64,000 nucleotides of DNA, taken from contig JABDJK010000005.1 of assembly GCA_013002535.1 (NCBI GenBank), forward strand, positions 1 to 64,000, written 5' to 3'. The position numbers were made by a program, and so were the translations under genes. This document shows positions 45,754-55,500 of this stretch, piece after piece. This DNA is from Hyphococcus sp. Lineage in GTDB: Bacteria; Pseudomonadota; Alphaproteobacteria; Caulobacterales; Parvularculaceae. The notes under the pieces were generated by a model. The model saw only the letters and a program-made list of their open reading frames with translations. It was not told the DNA's origin and ran no database searches. Every line of letters starts with the position of its first letter. Positions within the stretch are counted from its first letter, which is position 1.

Positions 45754-45907
45754 ACGGATTAAAAATTACTCGTTGGTCCTTGCCGTTACGTTAAACTAAA
45801 TGCGAGGGTTACTAAGTTTTTTGAGTAAAATGGTTAGCGCCAAACCTGTTTTTTTCTGCTGCGCCAACAGCTTTGAGTGATTAACGCAAGATTAACCGCC
45901 AATTGTC

Positions 45908-45965
45908 CGAATGCCAGCACTAAGTGGCGGGGGAATGAAACCCCGCATCGGCATTTCGTTTTTTT
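45908..45965 (+). terminator. Nested-hairpin terminator without a gene in front of it
   Basis: The outer stem CGAATGCC (45908-45915) pairs with GGCATTTCG (45950-45958, one bulged T). The inner stem GCGGGG/CCCCGC is at 45927-45932 and 45941-45946. Seven T follow at 45959-45965. The orientation is plus, but both flanking genes are on the minus strand, so a plus-strand non-coding RNA starting within 45754-45907 is the simplest explanation. No -10/-35 pair was firmly identified. Confidence 0.6.
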
Positions 45966-45975
45966 GCCTTGATTT

Positions 45976-47331
45976 TCAGCGGTTTGTCTCGCCACCGGCA
46001 TAAAATAATTCGTCGTAAAGACCGTGGTCGAGCGTTTTGCGCCGATAAAGCATGATGCCGGAAATCGCCAGCATCGCCGCGCCGACGCCCAAAAAGGCGG
46101 CGGTCGGCGGCAGGCTGGTCGCGGTGACCGCTAGCACAGCGAGCGAACCCGGAATAGCGAATGCGGCATTGGCGAATATACTGGCGGCTAGAATGCGTGC
46201 GCGTATTGGCGCTGGCGCACGCCTTTGAAGGGCCGCTTGCAACGGCGCTATGTAAATGCCGGAGAGCGCCGAGGTTGCGATTAACAAAACCGCGAGAAGG
46301 ATCCCGAACGGTGATGAAAACATTTCACCGAGTGAAAGCGGTTCGGTCGGGCTTCCGGCGGCGAGGGGAGTAATCAGCGCAGTAACAAATGTTAGAATGC
46401 CGGCTATCCCGATTGCGAATGTCGAAAAGCCGAGCCCAGTTCGGGTTTTAGCAAGGCTCGCCGCGCTGACAGCGCCAATGCCGGCGCCAATTGCAAAGAG
46501 ACCATTAAGGACTGTCCAGACTACCGGCGACGCATACAGCGCATCGCGTCCGTAAAACGGGATGACGACGGTAATCGCCGTCGAAAGAAAATAGAAAACG
46601 CCGACGCCAAGAAGAGGAGGAGTGACGCCGCGCGACGTGAAGACATAGCGAAACATTTTATAGGTTTGCGTGACGCCGTTGAAACTGATTTTCAGGTCTG
46701 GCTCATTCGCGGCCGCAACAGGCGTGCGCAATGCGGCGAGCCAGCCAATTGTTGCTGTAATGATCAGAACCGCGCCAACGAGATAGCGGCCATTTTCCTC
46801 AATGATCAGAAAGCCGCCAACGACATATCCGAGCAAAATGAAGGTGAATAATCCTGCATTACACAAGCCGTTCCCGCGGACCAGTTCGTCGGTCTGCAAG
46901 TATTTGGGCATCGCCGATACGCGGACTGGTGAAAAAAATGCCGACTGTGCGCCCATGACGAAGAGCATCGCTACAGCTAATAGGCCTGACCCAGTTATGA
47001 AGGCAGTCGCCGCCGCGCCCATTAGAATAATCTCAGCAAATTTTGTTCGCCGGAACATCATCGACGTTTCGTATTTATCGGCCAACTGCCCGGAAACTGA
47101 TGAAAACAGCAAAATCGCTATGGGCAAAAGCGCGCCTATGTAGGGGACTGCGTTGTCGGTATTCTCGAAAACGGGAAGTTGAATAACCCCGGCCGGTATC
47201 CCAATCAGCAAAGCCTGGCGCAATGTATTATCAGCGAAAGTGCCGAATGAAAGCGCAGTCCACATGGGTAGAAAGCGGCGCTGAAAAAATAGAGGGCGCG
47301 CGTCATTTGCCGCCACCGCTGGCTCGGTCAT
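45976..47331 (-). CDS. MFS transporter (LplT-like context)
   Basis: Twelve-helix major facilitator protein of 451 residues, beginning with a cytosolic tail and Phe-Gly-Thr-Phe-Ala-Asp-Asn in the first helix region. Its start lies 7 bases after the stop of a lysophospholipid-type acyltransferase. In E. coli lplT-aas, a similar pairing forms a lysophospholipid import and re-acylation route. That role is inferred from context and not proven by motifs. It is the last gene of the TetR-acyltransferase-MFS operon. Confidence 0.85.
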   Translation of the reverse strand: MTEPAVAANDARPLFFQRRFLPMWTALSFGTFADNTLRQALLIGIPAGVIQLPVFENTDNAVPYIGALLPIAILLFSSVSGQLADKYETSMMFRRTKFAEIILMGAAATAFITGSGLLAVAMLFVMGAQSAFFSPVRVSAMPKYLQTDELVRGNGLCNAGLFTFILLGYVVGGFLIIEENGRYLVGAVLIITATIGWLAALRTPVAAANEPDLKISFNGVTQTYKMFRYVFTSRGVTPPLLGVGVFYFLSTAITVVIPFYGRDALYASPVVWTVLNGLFAIGAGIGAVSAASLAKTRTGLGFSTFAIGIAGILTFVTALITPLAAGSPTEPLSLGEMFSSPFGILLAVLLIATSALSGIYIAPLQAALQRRAPAPIRARILAASIFANAAFAIPGSLAVLAVTATSLPPTAAFLGVGAAMLAISGIMLYRRKTLDHGLYDELFYAGGETNR

Positions 47332-47338
47332 ATTTTTC

Positions 47339-48103
47339 TCAGATCTGCGGATCAGGCAATTCAGCGCCAATCACGATGCCATCCGGACGCTCATCGCCCA
47401 GAAGTTCAATCGAGCGTGTTTCGATCGCTTCTTCAAGGCGATTCATGAATTCATCTTTTCCAAGTCCCGGCGGGATTGGGTCCAAAAACTCAAGGACAGC
47501 CACGCCCGGCCGCAGTTGCCAGCTTTGTTGCGGCCAGCGCAGGCCAAGATTGGTCGCCACCGGAACCGCGGGGCAGTCGTATCCTTTATACATGTGATAA
47601 ACGCCTTTGCGGTATCGGTGCCGTTGACCGACCGGTGACAGGTGGCCCTCGGGATAGATCAGAATTTTCCGGTTTTCTCTTTGCGCTTTTCTTAAATCAG
47701 TGTCGACGAGACGTGCGCGCGCGACTGCGCCGCCGCAGTTATCCACGACAATGGCGCCCATTTTCTGGAGAATTCCGCCGAGAAGCGGAACTTTTTCAAG
47801 GTGGTCCCCGGTGACGAACGCCAAATCAAAAAACTGCGAAAACATGACGAAACCATCGCCCCAACTCTGGTGCTTGGCGGCGATGATGCACGGGCCTTCC
47901 GGGAGTCGTTCACGCCCGCGCACCTCGATTTTTATTCCGGCAAGAACACGCATCCAGAAACACATCGTTCGGGTATAGGCCAGGATCCAAAGCATCAGCG
48001 GCTTGCGAGTCGGCAGGGCGATAAAGGGGAGAGCGCCAAGAGCAAAGATAATAGACGTCATCCAGTATGCGGTCTGGAATAGTATGTTTCGTATAAGGAT
48101 CAT
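47339..48103 (-). CDS. 1-acyl-sn-glycerol-3-phosphate acyltransferase family (LPLAT/PlsC type)
   Basis: Membrane acyltransferase of phospholipid metabolism. It has an N-terminal hydrophobic hairpin, the catalytic His-x4-Asp motif as His-Gln-Ser-Trp-Gly-Asp, and motif III as Tyr-Pro-Glu-Gly-His-Leu, where histidine replaces the usual threonine. The ATG at 48103 has GAGG 8 bases upstream. The gene sits 22 bases downstream of the TetR regulator. Length 254. Confidence 0.9.
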   Translation of the reverse strand: MILIRNILFQTAYWMTSIIFALGALPFIALPTRKPLMLWILAYTRTMCFWMRVLAGIKIEVRGRERLPEGPCIIAAKHQSWGDGFVMFSQFFDLAFVTGDHLEKVPLLGGILQKMGAIVVDNCGGAVARARLVDTDLRKAQRENRKILIYPEGHLSPVGQRHRYRKGVYHMYKGYDCPAVPVATNLGLRWPQQSWQLRPGVAVLEFLDPIPPGLGKDEFMNRLEEAIETRSIELLGDERPDGIVIGAELPDPQI

Positions 48104-48125
48104 AATCTGGTTCCTCTGACAGCGC

Positions 48126-48734
48126 TCACGAATGAAGCACTGCATTGACGGCGCGCGTGAGTTCCGTTTCGTAATGGGACATTGGCTCCAGAAGTTTACC
48201 GTAGACTTTGTGAAGGGCTGCTTGCAGAACAACGCCGAGGCAAAGCGCAGCTTTTAGATTCGCATCACCACGTTTGATTTCGCCTTGATCCATGGCGCCC
48301 GCAATGATTGCCTCGACTTGCGCAACCGGATTTTTTCTTGGTTGATTATCGCTAGCAGCTAGCGCTGGCAAAAACCGATGCGTATTCAAAAGATGGTAGG
48401 TGAAGAGCGTCCAGTCATTATCAGCGGCGCGACAATACGCTCGAACAATTGCTGCAGCATTTTCTTCGATTCTTAAATCCGCTGAAGAGACAGCGGTAAT
48501 CTCATCGGCCAATGTTTCGTGGATGGTTCGGAACAGCGTTTGCGCCAATTCTGCTTTGCTTTTGAAGTGCCGGTAAAGAGCGCCTTCCGAAATTCCGGCG
48601 TCTGCTGCGATTTCGCGCGTAGTCACGGCGTCAACACCTTTTGATGCGAAACGATCGACCGCGGCGCGTTCGATGCGCGCCTTTGTTCCCCCGTCCAGGA
48701 CGGTGACGCCAATGATGTCCATTTGGGTTTCCAT
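48126..48734 (-). CDS. TetR/AcrR-family transcriptional regulator
   Basis: The N-terminal helix-turn-helix (about residues 20-65) includes Thr-Thr-Arg-Glu-Ile-Ala and Ser-Glu-Gly-Ala-Leu-Tyr-Arg-His-Phe. The C-terminal ligand domain is helical and not identifiable by motif. Length 202. It is the first gene of an operon with the acyltransferase and MFS genes. The promoter about 90 bases upstream carries a perfect palindrome, so autoregulation is likely. The inducer could be a lipid or fatty-acyl compound, judging from the downstream genes. Confidence 0.92.
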   Translation of the reverse strand: METQMDIIGVTVLDGGTKARIERAAVDRFASKGVDAVTTREIAADAGISEGALYRHFKSKAELAQTLFRTIHETLADEITAVSSADLRIEENAAAIVRAYCRAADNDWTLFTYHLLNTHRFLPALAASDNQPRKNPVAQVEAIIAGAMDQGEIKRGDANLKAALCLGVVLQAALHKVYGKLLEPMSHYETELTRAVNAVLHS

Positions 48735-48823
48735 TTAACCTGTCCCGAATTTCAAATTCGACCTGTGAGACGCGTCGTCTGCGGCCGCGGAATTTTCCTT
48801 GATCGCTTTCGCAGCGCTCATTC

Positions 48824-48851
48824 AATATACGGTCGCATTTGGTGAAAACAA
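48824..48851 (-). promoter_or_regulatory. Promoter of the TetR-acyltransferase-MFS operon
   Basis: On the minus strand TTGTTT (-35, 48851-48846) and TATATT (-10, 48829-48824) are separated by 16 bases. The -35 abuts the palindrome at 48851-48864. A second, degenerate copy of the operator core (GAGCGCTGCG on the minus strand) lies at about 48811-48820, just downstream of the -10. Confidence 0.55.
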
Positions 48852-48864
48852 GTGAGCGCTCACT
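48851..48864. promoter_or_regulatory. Perfect palindromic operator AGTGAGCGCTCACT
   Basis: A 14-base perfect palindrome adjoining the -35 box of the TetR operon, followed by an extra CACT repeat. Position and symmetry are typical of a TetR-family binding site; the adjacent TetR gene product is the natural candidate. Confidence 0.7.
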
Positions 48865-49203
48865 CACTATTTTTTAGATCGTGAAATTCTAAAAAATGTG
48901 AATAAAAACAGACCATTAAAGGCTGAGACGGATAAGGCGTCTTTCGTCGCGATTGCAAAATCCTGACATATGCCGGCTGACCATCGCAAAAATGCAAAGA
49001 GACGATTCCAACAAAGACGGCCGTTGGTCGGTTCGAGCCAGTATGGCGGGCCGACGGTCGAAAAGCCTCCGCCGCGGTCGGTTTTCCGGCGAAACCAGTT
49101 TTGGGTTTTGGGTAATGCGGGTTCTCGCTGCGCGGCGACGGTTTTTGTCTAATTCTGCGGCCGTGGGGCCATTAATTCTGCCTGTACAATGCAATCTCGC
49201 ATC

Positions 49204-49231
49204 ATGCGGTGGGGCTGTTTAATCACCGCAT
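49204..49231. repeat. Inverted repeat ATGCGGTG-N12-CACCGCAT
   Basis: Eight-base perfect arms with a 12-base centre, ending exactly at the -35 box of the putative yajC promoter. It could be an operator for an activator or repressor, or a terminator remnant; there is no T-run. Confidence 0.5.
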
Positions 49232-49258
49232 TGCAACTCCCCACGTGATCGCTATATA
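49231..49258 (+). promoter_or_regulatory. Putative sigma-70 promoter of yajC-secD-secF
   Basis: TTGCAA (49231-49236) and TATATA (49253-49258) are separated by 16 bases. The predicted start near 49265 would give a leader of about 85 bases containing two small hairpins before the yajC ribosome site. Confidence 0.45.
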
Positions 49259-49350
49259 TCCCGCAATCTTGACCAGCCAAGCTGGCAAAAATCATAAGCA
49301 GTTCGGGCGGTTCGCGCCCAAGCAGCAGGAAAATCTGGGAGACAATAAGT

Positions 49351-49683
49351 ATGTGGATATCGCCCGCCTATGCGCAGGCCGGAGAAGTCGCCGCGCCAAA
49401 TCCGTTAATGCAATTGGCGCCGCTGATCTTCATCATGGTCATCTTCTATTTCTTGTTGATCCGCCCACAAATGACGGCGCGGAAGAAGCACATGGAAATG
49501 GTTTCCAATGTCCGTCGCGGCGATACGGTCGTCACCGCCGGGGGCGTCATTGGTAAAGTCACCAAAGTTCTCGATGACAATGAAATCATGGTTGAGATCG
49601 CCGATAATACGTCGGTCAAAATTGTCAAACAGACACTGACCGATGTGCGCAACAAACCGCAACCGGCGGCAAACGATCAATAA
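49351..49683 (+). CDS. yajC: Preprotein translocase subunit YajC
   Basis: Single-pass inner-membrane accessory of the Sec translocon. One hydrophobic helix with Phe-Tyr-Phe-Leu-Leu-Ile-Arg-Pro-Gln, then a basic cytosolic domain with Gly-Asp-Thr-Val-Val-Thr-Ala-Gly-Gly. Length 110. A GGGAG ribosome site precedes the ATG. It is the first gene of the yajC-secD-secF operon. Confidence 0.95.
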   Translation: MWISPAYAQAGEVAAPNPLMQLAPLIFIMVIFYFLLIRPQMTARKKHMEMVSNVRRGDTVVTAGGVIGKVTKVLDDNEIMVEIADNTSVKIVKQTLTDVRNKPQPAANDQ

Positions 49684-49722
49684 TTGTTTGGCGACGACAC
49701 GACCTGAAACGGAAATTTTTCC

Positions 49723-51357
49723 ATGCTAAAATTTACGAAAGCTCAGATCGCCGGTGTTTTTGGTTTGATCCTGTTGGGCTTGATGTTCGCCGCGCCCAAC
49801 TTGTTGAGCGAAGACGCGCGAAACAATCTTCCGAATTTCCTGCCGAAAACGACCATTAATCTGGGGCTCGATCTTCAGGGCGGTTCATACCTTCTGCTTG
49901 GTGTTGATACAGAGAAAGTTATCGACGACCGGATGCGGTCGTTCATGCAGGACGTGCGGCGGGAAATGCGCCCGAACCGTGCGACGGGTCGCGAACGGGT
50001 GTCTATCGCGGGCATCAACTACAATGAAGACGCCGATACAATCACGCTCCGGATTCGTGAGGCCGCCGACGCAGACGAGGCAAGCAAGCGCGTTCGCGAT
50101 TTAACGCGTGGCGGCATCGGCGGGGCCCTTGGCCTCGGCCTTCGTTCTTACCTCGTTTCTGAAGAAGACGACCGGATAACCGTCACGATGGCGCCGGAAG
50201 CAAAGAATTTTTACGCGTCCGAAGCGGTGCGGGATTCGATTGAAGTCGTCCGTCGCCGGATCGACCCGGCCGGCAATAAAGAAGTTTCGATCCAGCCGCA
50301 GGGCGTTGACCGCATCGTGGTGCAGGTGCCGGGCGACGATGACCCGGAAGCGCTGAAGGCGATCATTAACCGCACAGGCCAGCTCAGTTTCCATCGTCAC
50401 GATCCGACCGTCAGCGCGCAAGATGTTGCTGACGGATTGTTGCCGCCGGGCCGCATCGTTGTGCCATACGCTGACTTTGAAGGTTCCGGCGGGCCGCCGC
50501 TTGTGCTGTTTGAAGAAGCGGAAGTCACCGGCGATATGGTCGAGACAGCGTCGGCGGGTCAAAATACAGACGGCGGCGGTTTTCAGATTAACTTCTCCTT
50601 CGACAGCCGCGGCGCACGCCGGTTTGCCGACTATACCCGGAACAATATCGGCGCGATTTTCGCGATTGTCCTGGACGGCGAAATCATATCAGCGCCGACG
50701 ATCCAGTCTGCGATCACGCAAGGGTCCGGCCGTATCACCGGTAATTTTTCTGCAATTGAAGCTTCCGAAACCGCGTTGCTCATTCGTTCGGGCGCCTTGC
50801 CAGCTGAGCTGACAACGCTGGAGCAGCGCTCTGTCGGCGCGCAGCTTGGCGCCGATTCCGTGCGCGCCGGCGCCATGGCCCTCGTCATCGGCTTTGTTGG
50901 CGTCATTATCTACATGGTTTTGAGCTATGGGCGATTTGGCGTCTACGCAGACATTGCGCTGATTGCGAATGTCATTCTTATCGCCGGGCTTTTGTCGCTT
51001 ATGGGTTCGACCCTTACGCTGCCGGGCATTGCTGGGATCGTCCTGACGGTGGGGATGGCGGTTGACGCAAATGTTTTGATATTCGAGCGCATCCGCGAAG
51101 AATTGAAAAACGGCAAGCCGCCGGTGAACGCCGCAGAGATGGGTTACAAAAACGCATGGTCGGCGATATTTGACGCCAACGTCACAACGTTTCTCGCAGC
51201 GCTTATCATGTTTCAACTGGGCGCCGGCCCGGTGCGCGGTTTTGCAATTACGCTGGCCGTTGGCGTCGTGACGTCCGTATTCACTGCTTATGTTTTGACC
51301 CGCATTTTCGCCGGGAATTTCCTGCTCACCAAGCGCCCAAAAGCGCTCGCTCTATAA
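49723..51357 (+). CDS. secD: Protein translocase subunit SecD
   Basis: Uses the proton gradient to pull proteins out of the Sec channel on the periplasmic side. An N-terminal helix is followed by a large periplasmic domain (from about residue 30 to 370) with Leu-Gly-Leu-Asp-Leu-Gln-Gly-Gly. Six helices make up the C-terminal part, including Gly-Met-Ala-Val-Asp-Ala-Asn-Val-Leu-Ile-Phe-Glu-Arg. Length 544. secF starts 18 bases downstream. Confidence 0.96.
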   Translation: MLKFTKAQIAGVFGLILLGLMFAAPNLLSEDARNNLPNFLPKTTINLGLDLQGGSYLLLGVDTEKVIDDRMRSFMQDVRREMRPNRATGRERVSIAGINYNEDADTITLRIREAADADEASKRVRDLTRGGIGGALGLGLRSYLVSEEDDRITVTMAPEAKNFYASEAVRDSIEVVRRRIDPAGNKEVSIQPQGVDRIVVQVPGDDDPEALKAIINRTGQLSFHRHDPTVSAQDVADGLLPPGRIVVPYADFEGSGGPPLVLFEEAEVTGDMVETASAGQNTDGGGFQINFSFDSRGARRFADYTRNNIGAIFAIVLDGEIISAPTIQSAITQGSGRITGNFSAIEASETALLIRSGALPAELTTLEQRSVGAQLGADSVRAGAMALVIGFVGVIIYMVLSYGRFGVYADIALIANVILIAGLLSLMGSTLTLPGIAGIVLTVGMAVDANVLIFERIREELKNGKPPVNAAEMGYKNAWSAIFDANVTTFLAALIMFQLGAGPVRGFAITLAVGVVTSVFTAYVLTRIFAGNFLLTKRPKALAL

Positions 51358-51375
51358 TCACAGGCTGACCCAAGC

Positions 51376-52353
51376 ATGTTTTTGAAACTCGTTCCCGATA
51401 ATACAAATGTACAATTCACGCGCATGCGATTTGCTGCGATGATTTTGTCTGCCCTGATGATCGTTGGTTCAATTGTTGCGCTTTATACAAAAGGCCTCAA
51501 CTTCGGGATCGACTTTCTCGGCGGAATTACAATCGAAATTGCCGATTCCGAACCGATCGATGAAGCCGCCGTGCGCACAACCGTCGGCGCACTCGACGTT
51601 GGTAATTTCAATGTCCAAACGATCCGGGATTTCGCCGGCACAGCGCCCGCCGTTGTTATTTTTGTCGAGCGTCAACAGGCCGAAGAAGGAAATGAAGACG
51701 CCGAGCGAGCGGCGGAGATTGCGCAACAAGAAGCACAACGTAAAGTCCTAGACGCCATGCGGGAGCTCCTTGGCGACGATATAGACGTAAGAAAAGTGGA
51801 CGTTGTTGGCCCGACAGTGTCGGGCGAATTGATCCAGAAAGGTGTTACAGCGGTCATTTTGGCGGTTGCGATGATGCTGCTCTATATCTGGTTCAGATTT
51901 GAATGGCAGTTCTCGATTGGCGCGGTTCTGGCGCTCGTCCACGACGTTGTCATTACGCTCGGCATGTTTGCGGTGACGCAACTCAAATTCGAACTCGCGA
52001 TCATCGCAGCGCTCTTGACCATCGTCGGTTACTCGATGAACGACACTGTTGTCGTCTATGACCGCGTGCGTGAAAATTTGCGCAAATATAAAAAGAAACC
52101 GCTGGCAGAACTCCTGGATATCTCCATCAACGACACACTCAGCCGCACTGTGATGACGTCGGTAACAACGCTGCTCGCGCTTTCGGCGCTCGTGATTTTT
52201 GGCGGAGTGGTTTTGCGAGGCTTCACCTTGGCGATGATATGGGGAATCCTGATCGGGACATATTCGTCGATCTTTGTCGCATCGCCGCTTTTGTTGGCGA
52301 CTGGCGTCAAGCGCGACTGGTCTCAAAACACGGCTGCCGCTGCAACGCCGTAA
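51376..52353 (+). CDS. secF: Protein translocase subunit SecF
   Basis: Partner of SecD: one N-terminal helix, a small periplasmic domain with Leu-Asn-Phe-Gly-Ile-Asp-Phe-Leu-Gly-Gly, then five helices with Gly-Tyr-Ser-Met-Asn-Asp-Thr-Val-Val-Val-Tyr-Asp-Arg. Length 325 is typical. No terminator hairpin was seen behind it. In many alphaproteobacteria a Mth938-type gene and a phytoene-synthase-family gene follow secF; here a TonB receptor follows. Confidence 0.96.
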   Translation: MFLKLVPDNTNVQFTRMRFAAMILSALMIVGSIVALYTKGLNFGIDFLGGITIEIADSEPIDEAAVRTTVGALDVGNFNVQTIRDFAGTAPAVVIFVERQQAEEGNEDAERAAEIAQQEAQRKVLDAMRELLGDDIDVRKVDVVGPTVSGELIQKGVTAVILAVAMMLLYIWFRFEWQFSIGAVLALVHDVVITLGMFAVTQLKFELAIIAALLTIVGYSMNDTVVVYDRVRENLRKYKKKPLAELLDISINDTLSRTVMTSVTTLLALSALVIFGGVVLRGFTLAMIWGILIGTYSSIFVASPLLLATGVKRDWSQNTAAAATP

Positions 52354-52453
52354 ATTGTTGAAAATTAACCAAAACAAGACAATTGTGAGGGTGATCGACC
52401 GTCGCAATAATGTCACGCTGACAGATATAGAATAACAGTTGCGTGAATCAATG

Positions 52454-52482
52454 TTGACCATCCCGTAATGTTGGTTTGAAAT
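52454..52482 (+). promoter_or_regulatory. Possible promoter of the TonB receptor gene
   Basis: TTGACC and TGAAAT are spaced by 17 bases, about 105 bases before the receptor ATG. The -35 is good, the -10 weak. The 232-base gap after secF holds no gene. Confidence 0.3.
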
Positions 52483-52585
52483 CAAGGCAGACGGGTCGGG
52501 ATTATTGCCAAAACCCAGATAAAAATCGGAACGTTTGCATTCGGGGATGCAGTGTTCAGTTTATGCAAGTGACAAAGGGGTTCAA

Positions 52586-55500
52586 ATGAATAAATTAAAA
52601 AAATCACCATCTGCGGTTGAAAAGTTTCGCAATGTTCTAGGATTTGGCGCATCCGCTATAGCAATCGCGGCTATGGTGCCGGCTTATGCCCAGGACGTTG
52701 AAACCGTCCCGGACGCAGACGAAATCGAAGATCGCAGCGATGACGTTGTCGTTGTCACCGGTTCGCGACTGCGTCGTGACGAATTCTCAAGCTCTTCGCC
52801 GGTTCAGGTCATCAATCCGGAAATTGGCGAATTGCGCGGTGAATTTGACACCGCTGCATTAGTTCAGTCGTCCTCTGTTGCCGCAGGTTCAGCGCAAGTA
52901 ACGGCGGCGATCTCGTCAAACTTCGTCACCAATGGCGGTCCTGGCGCGCAAACGATTTCACTGCGCGGCCTTGGCGCTGAACGCACACTTGTTCTCTTGA
53001 ACGGTCGTCGCGCCGGTCCGGCTGGTACGCGCGGCGGGGTTTCCGCGTTTGACCTCAACGTTATCCCACAATCCGTTATTGGCAACGTCGAAATTTTGAA
53101 AGATGGTGCGTCATCGACTTATGGATCTGATGCAGTCGCCGGGGTTGTTAACATCATTACGAATAAGAGCCTCGAAGGTTTAGAACTAAGCGCGTTTGCA
53201 TCGCGCCCAATGTCTGACGGCGGTGAAGAGTATCGAGCTAGCGCCGCATTCGGAAAAAGCCTTGATCGCGGCCACTTCCAGCTTGCGTTTGACTACTACA
53301 AACGTGAAGAACTGCAGCGCCGCGACCGTTCTTATCTCGATTGCCCTGAGGAATATATCTACGACACCAGCGGCAATCGCGTTGACGTGCGCGATCCGCG
53401 TCCGTCAGGCACAAACTATACGGGTCCAAACGGATATCGTTGTGCCGGTACGACTTGGGGCCACATTTGGCTCTATGATTATCAGTATTATTATACTGCC
53501 GATGGGTCTTCGAACCTCGATTTCCCGGATCAGATTGGCGGCGTGCGTACGGCAAACCTTGCGCAGGCTGATTACGATAATAACCTCGGCATGTTCATAC
53601 CGGGCTATGCCGCAGCTACAGATCCAGCGAACTTTGTCGCGCCTGGCTTTTTCCCGGTTGGCTACAACCGCCCGTCCTTGGGCGTTCAAAACTCGTATCA
53701 CGAATTTAATCGGAATGATTCAGTTATTCCGGAAATTGAACGTTTTACAATTTACGCGGACGCCTCTTATGAGATTCTGGACGGTGTAGAGGGCTATATT
53801 GAAGTTCTCGCCAACCGCCGCGAAACACAAGCCAAGGGATCGCGTCAGTTCTGGAACTTCACGCTGACCAACAACTTTCCGCTATTCGGGCTTCCGCCCG
53901 ACGGGGTCGTTGAAAATGTAGGCGGCGCGGCTCTGATTTCACCGACCGCGTTTACCGATCACGCAGGGTCTTCATCCCGGGTCGATTATGTGCGCGCCAT
54001 GGGCGGCTTCCGCGGTGATTTTGGTTCATCGCTTCGGGATTGGACCTGGGATATATACGGCCAGTACAGCCGCTCGGATGGTAAGTACACTAACGACCGC
54101 ATCCTTCAGGACGCTGTAGACCTCAATGATATTCCGTTCCGGTTGGGTGGCACGGGATGCGCCGGATTGACCACGCCGGTTAGCATGCGGCCGTGTATTG
54201 ACATTGATTTTAATGATCCGGAATTCCTGCGTGGCAACCTTACGCCGTCGCAAAGAGCGTTCCTGTTCGATATGGAGACTGGCAATACTATTTATGAGCA
54301 GACTTATGTGGAGGGCTTTTTCCAGGGCCCGCTCTTTGATTTGCCGGGGGGTACAGTGCAGGCTGGCGTTGGCGGCACATGGCGACGTGATGAAATTGTC
54401 GACACGCCGGGCGATATAACGCTTGCCTTTAATGCTTGGGGTGATAGCGGCGCCGGCGTAACCGAGGGGTCTCAGAATACAAAAGAATTTTACGGTGAGG
54501 TACTTTTGCCGGTCTTCAGTGACCTGCCAATGATTCAATCTTTTGAAGTAGAAGGCGGTCTTCGCTTCACTGATACTTCAACGGCTGGCAGCGACTTGAC
54601 CTGGAAAGCCGGTGTGAACTGGCAAGTAATGGATTGGCTCAAACTGCGCGGCACATGGGGCACTTCATTCCGTGCGCCAGCGCTGTTCGAATTATTCCTC
54701 GCTGATCAGACAAGCTTCCTTTCACAGCGTTCTGTTGACCCATGTATAAACTGGGGAGCAAACCTCGCAGGGGGCGCGATTTCGCAACGCGTTGCGGACA
54801 ACTGTGCAGCGCAAGGCGTTCCAGACAATCACTCCGGCGCAGGTGTATCGGCAACAATTATTACAGGCGGCGGTCTCGGCGTTCTTGAGCCGGAAACTTC
54901 AACGGCGCGGACAGCTGGCGTTGTACTTTCGCCAAATATCTTCGGCGATGATCAAACGCTGGAGATTGCGGTTGAGTATTTCGACATTGAAGTGAACGGC
55001 GAGATTGCGACCTTGCCTCCGGGGAACATTGTCCTGGGCTGCCTGGATTCTGATTTTTTCCCGACCGATCCGCTGTGTAGCTTATTCTCGCGCGGGCAAA
55101 CGGGCGCGCCTTCAAACATCAATGAAATCCGGGCGTCCTTCCTGAACATCAACAGTCAGGTTAACCGCGGAATCGACCTAACGGGTCGCTATCAGCATGA
55201 GCAGTTGATTGATGGTTGGGACTTCGACTTCCTGGCGCAATTCACCCGTCAAACTAGAGACGACGTTGCGCTATTTGCGGGAACTACGGTTTCAAACAAT
55301 GGCGAAGATGGCGAACCGCGATGGGTCGGCGATGCTAACTTCTCACTCTTTAAAAACGACTGGACATTGTTCTGGAACGTCGATTTTGTTGGTCAGACTT
55401 CTGACGAACAAGACTATCTGGACGCAAATGGAACACTTTGCCCAGGCGATGCGGTTCGCGGGCCGTACTGCCTCGATCTGACAGCGGAGCGCACAATCGT

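Larger units (their letters stand above)
48865..49350. other. Intergenic region with the yajC leader
   Basis: About 490 bases without a convincing gene. The right half holds an inverted repeat (49204-49231), a sigma-70-like promoter (49231-49258) and a leader with two hairpins: CCAGC/GCTGG at 49273-49285 and GGGCG/CGCCC at 49305-49319. The left half (48865-49200) is G+C-rich with short overlapping frames on both strands, and I see no gene in it. Confidence 0.45.

Noticed and set aside
48953-49222. 89-codon plus-strand and 92-codon minus-strand frames in the yajC upstream region
   Set aside because: They overlap each other on opposite strands, are Arg/Ser-rich and show no domain, which fits G+C-rich non-coding sequence.
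49305-49319. GGGCG-GTTCG-CGCCC resembling a tRNA T-arm
   Set aside because: The loop is 5 bases rather than 7 and no acceptor, D or anticodon arms surround it; treated as a leader hairpin.
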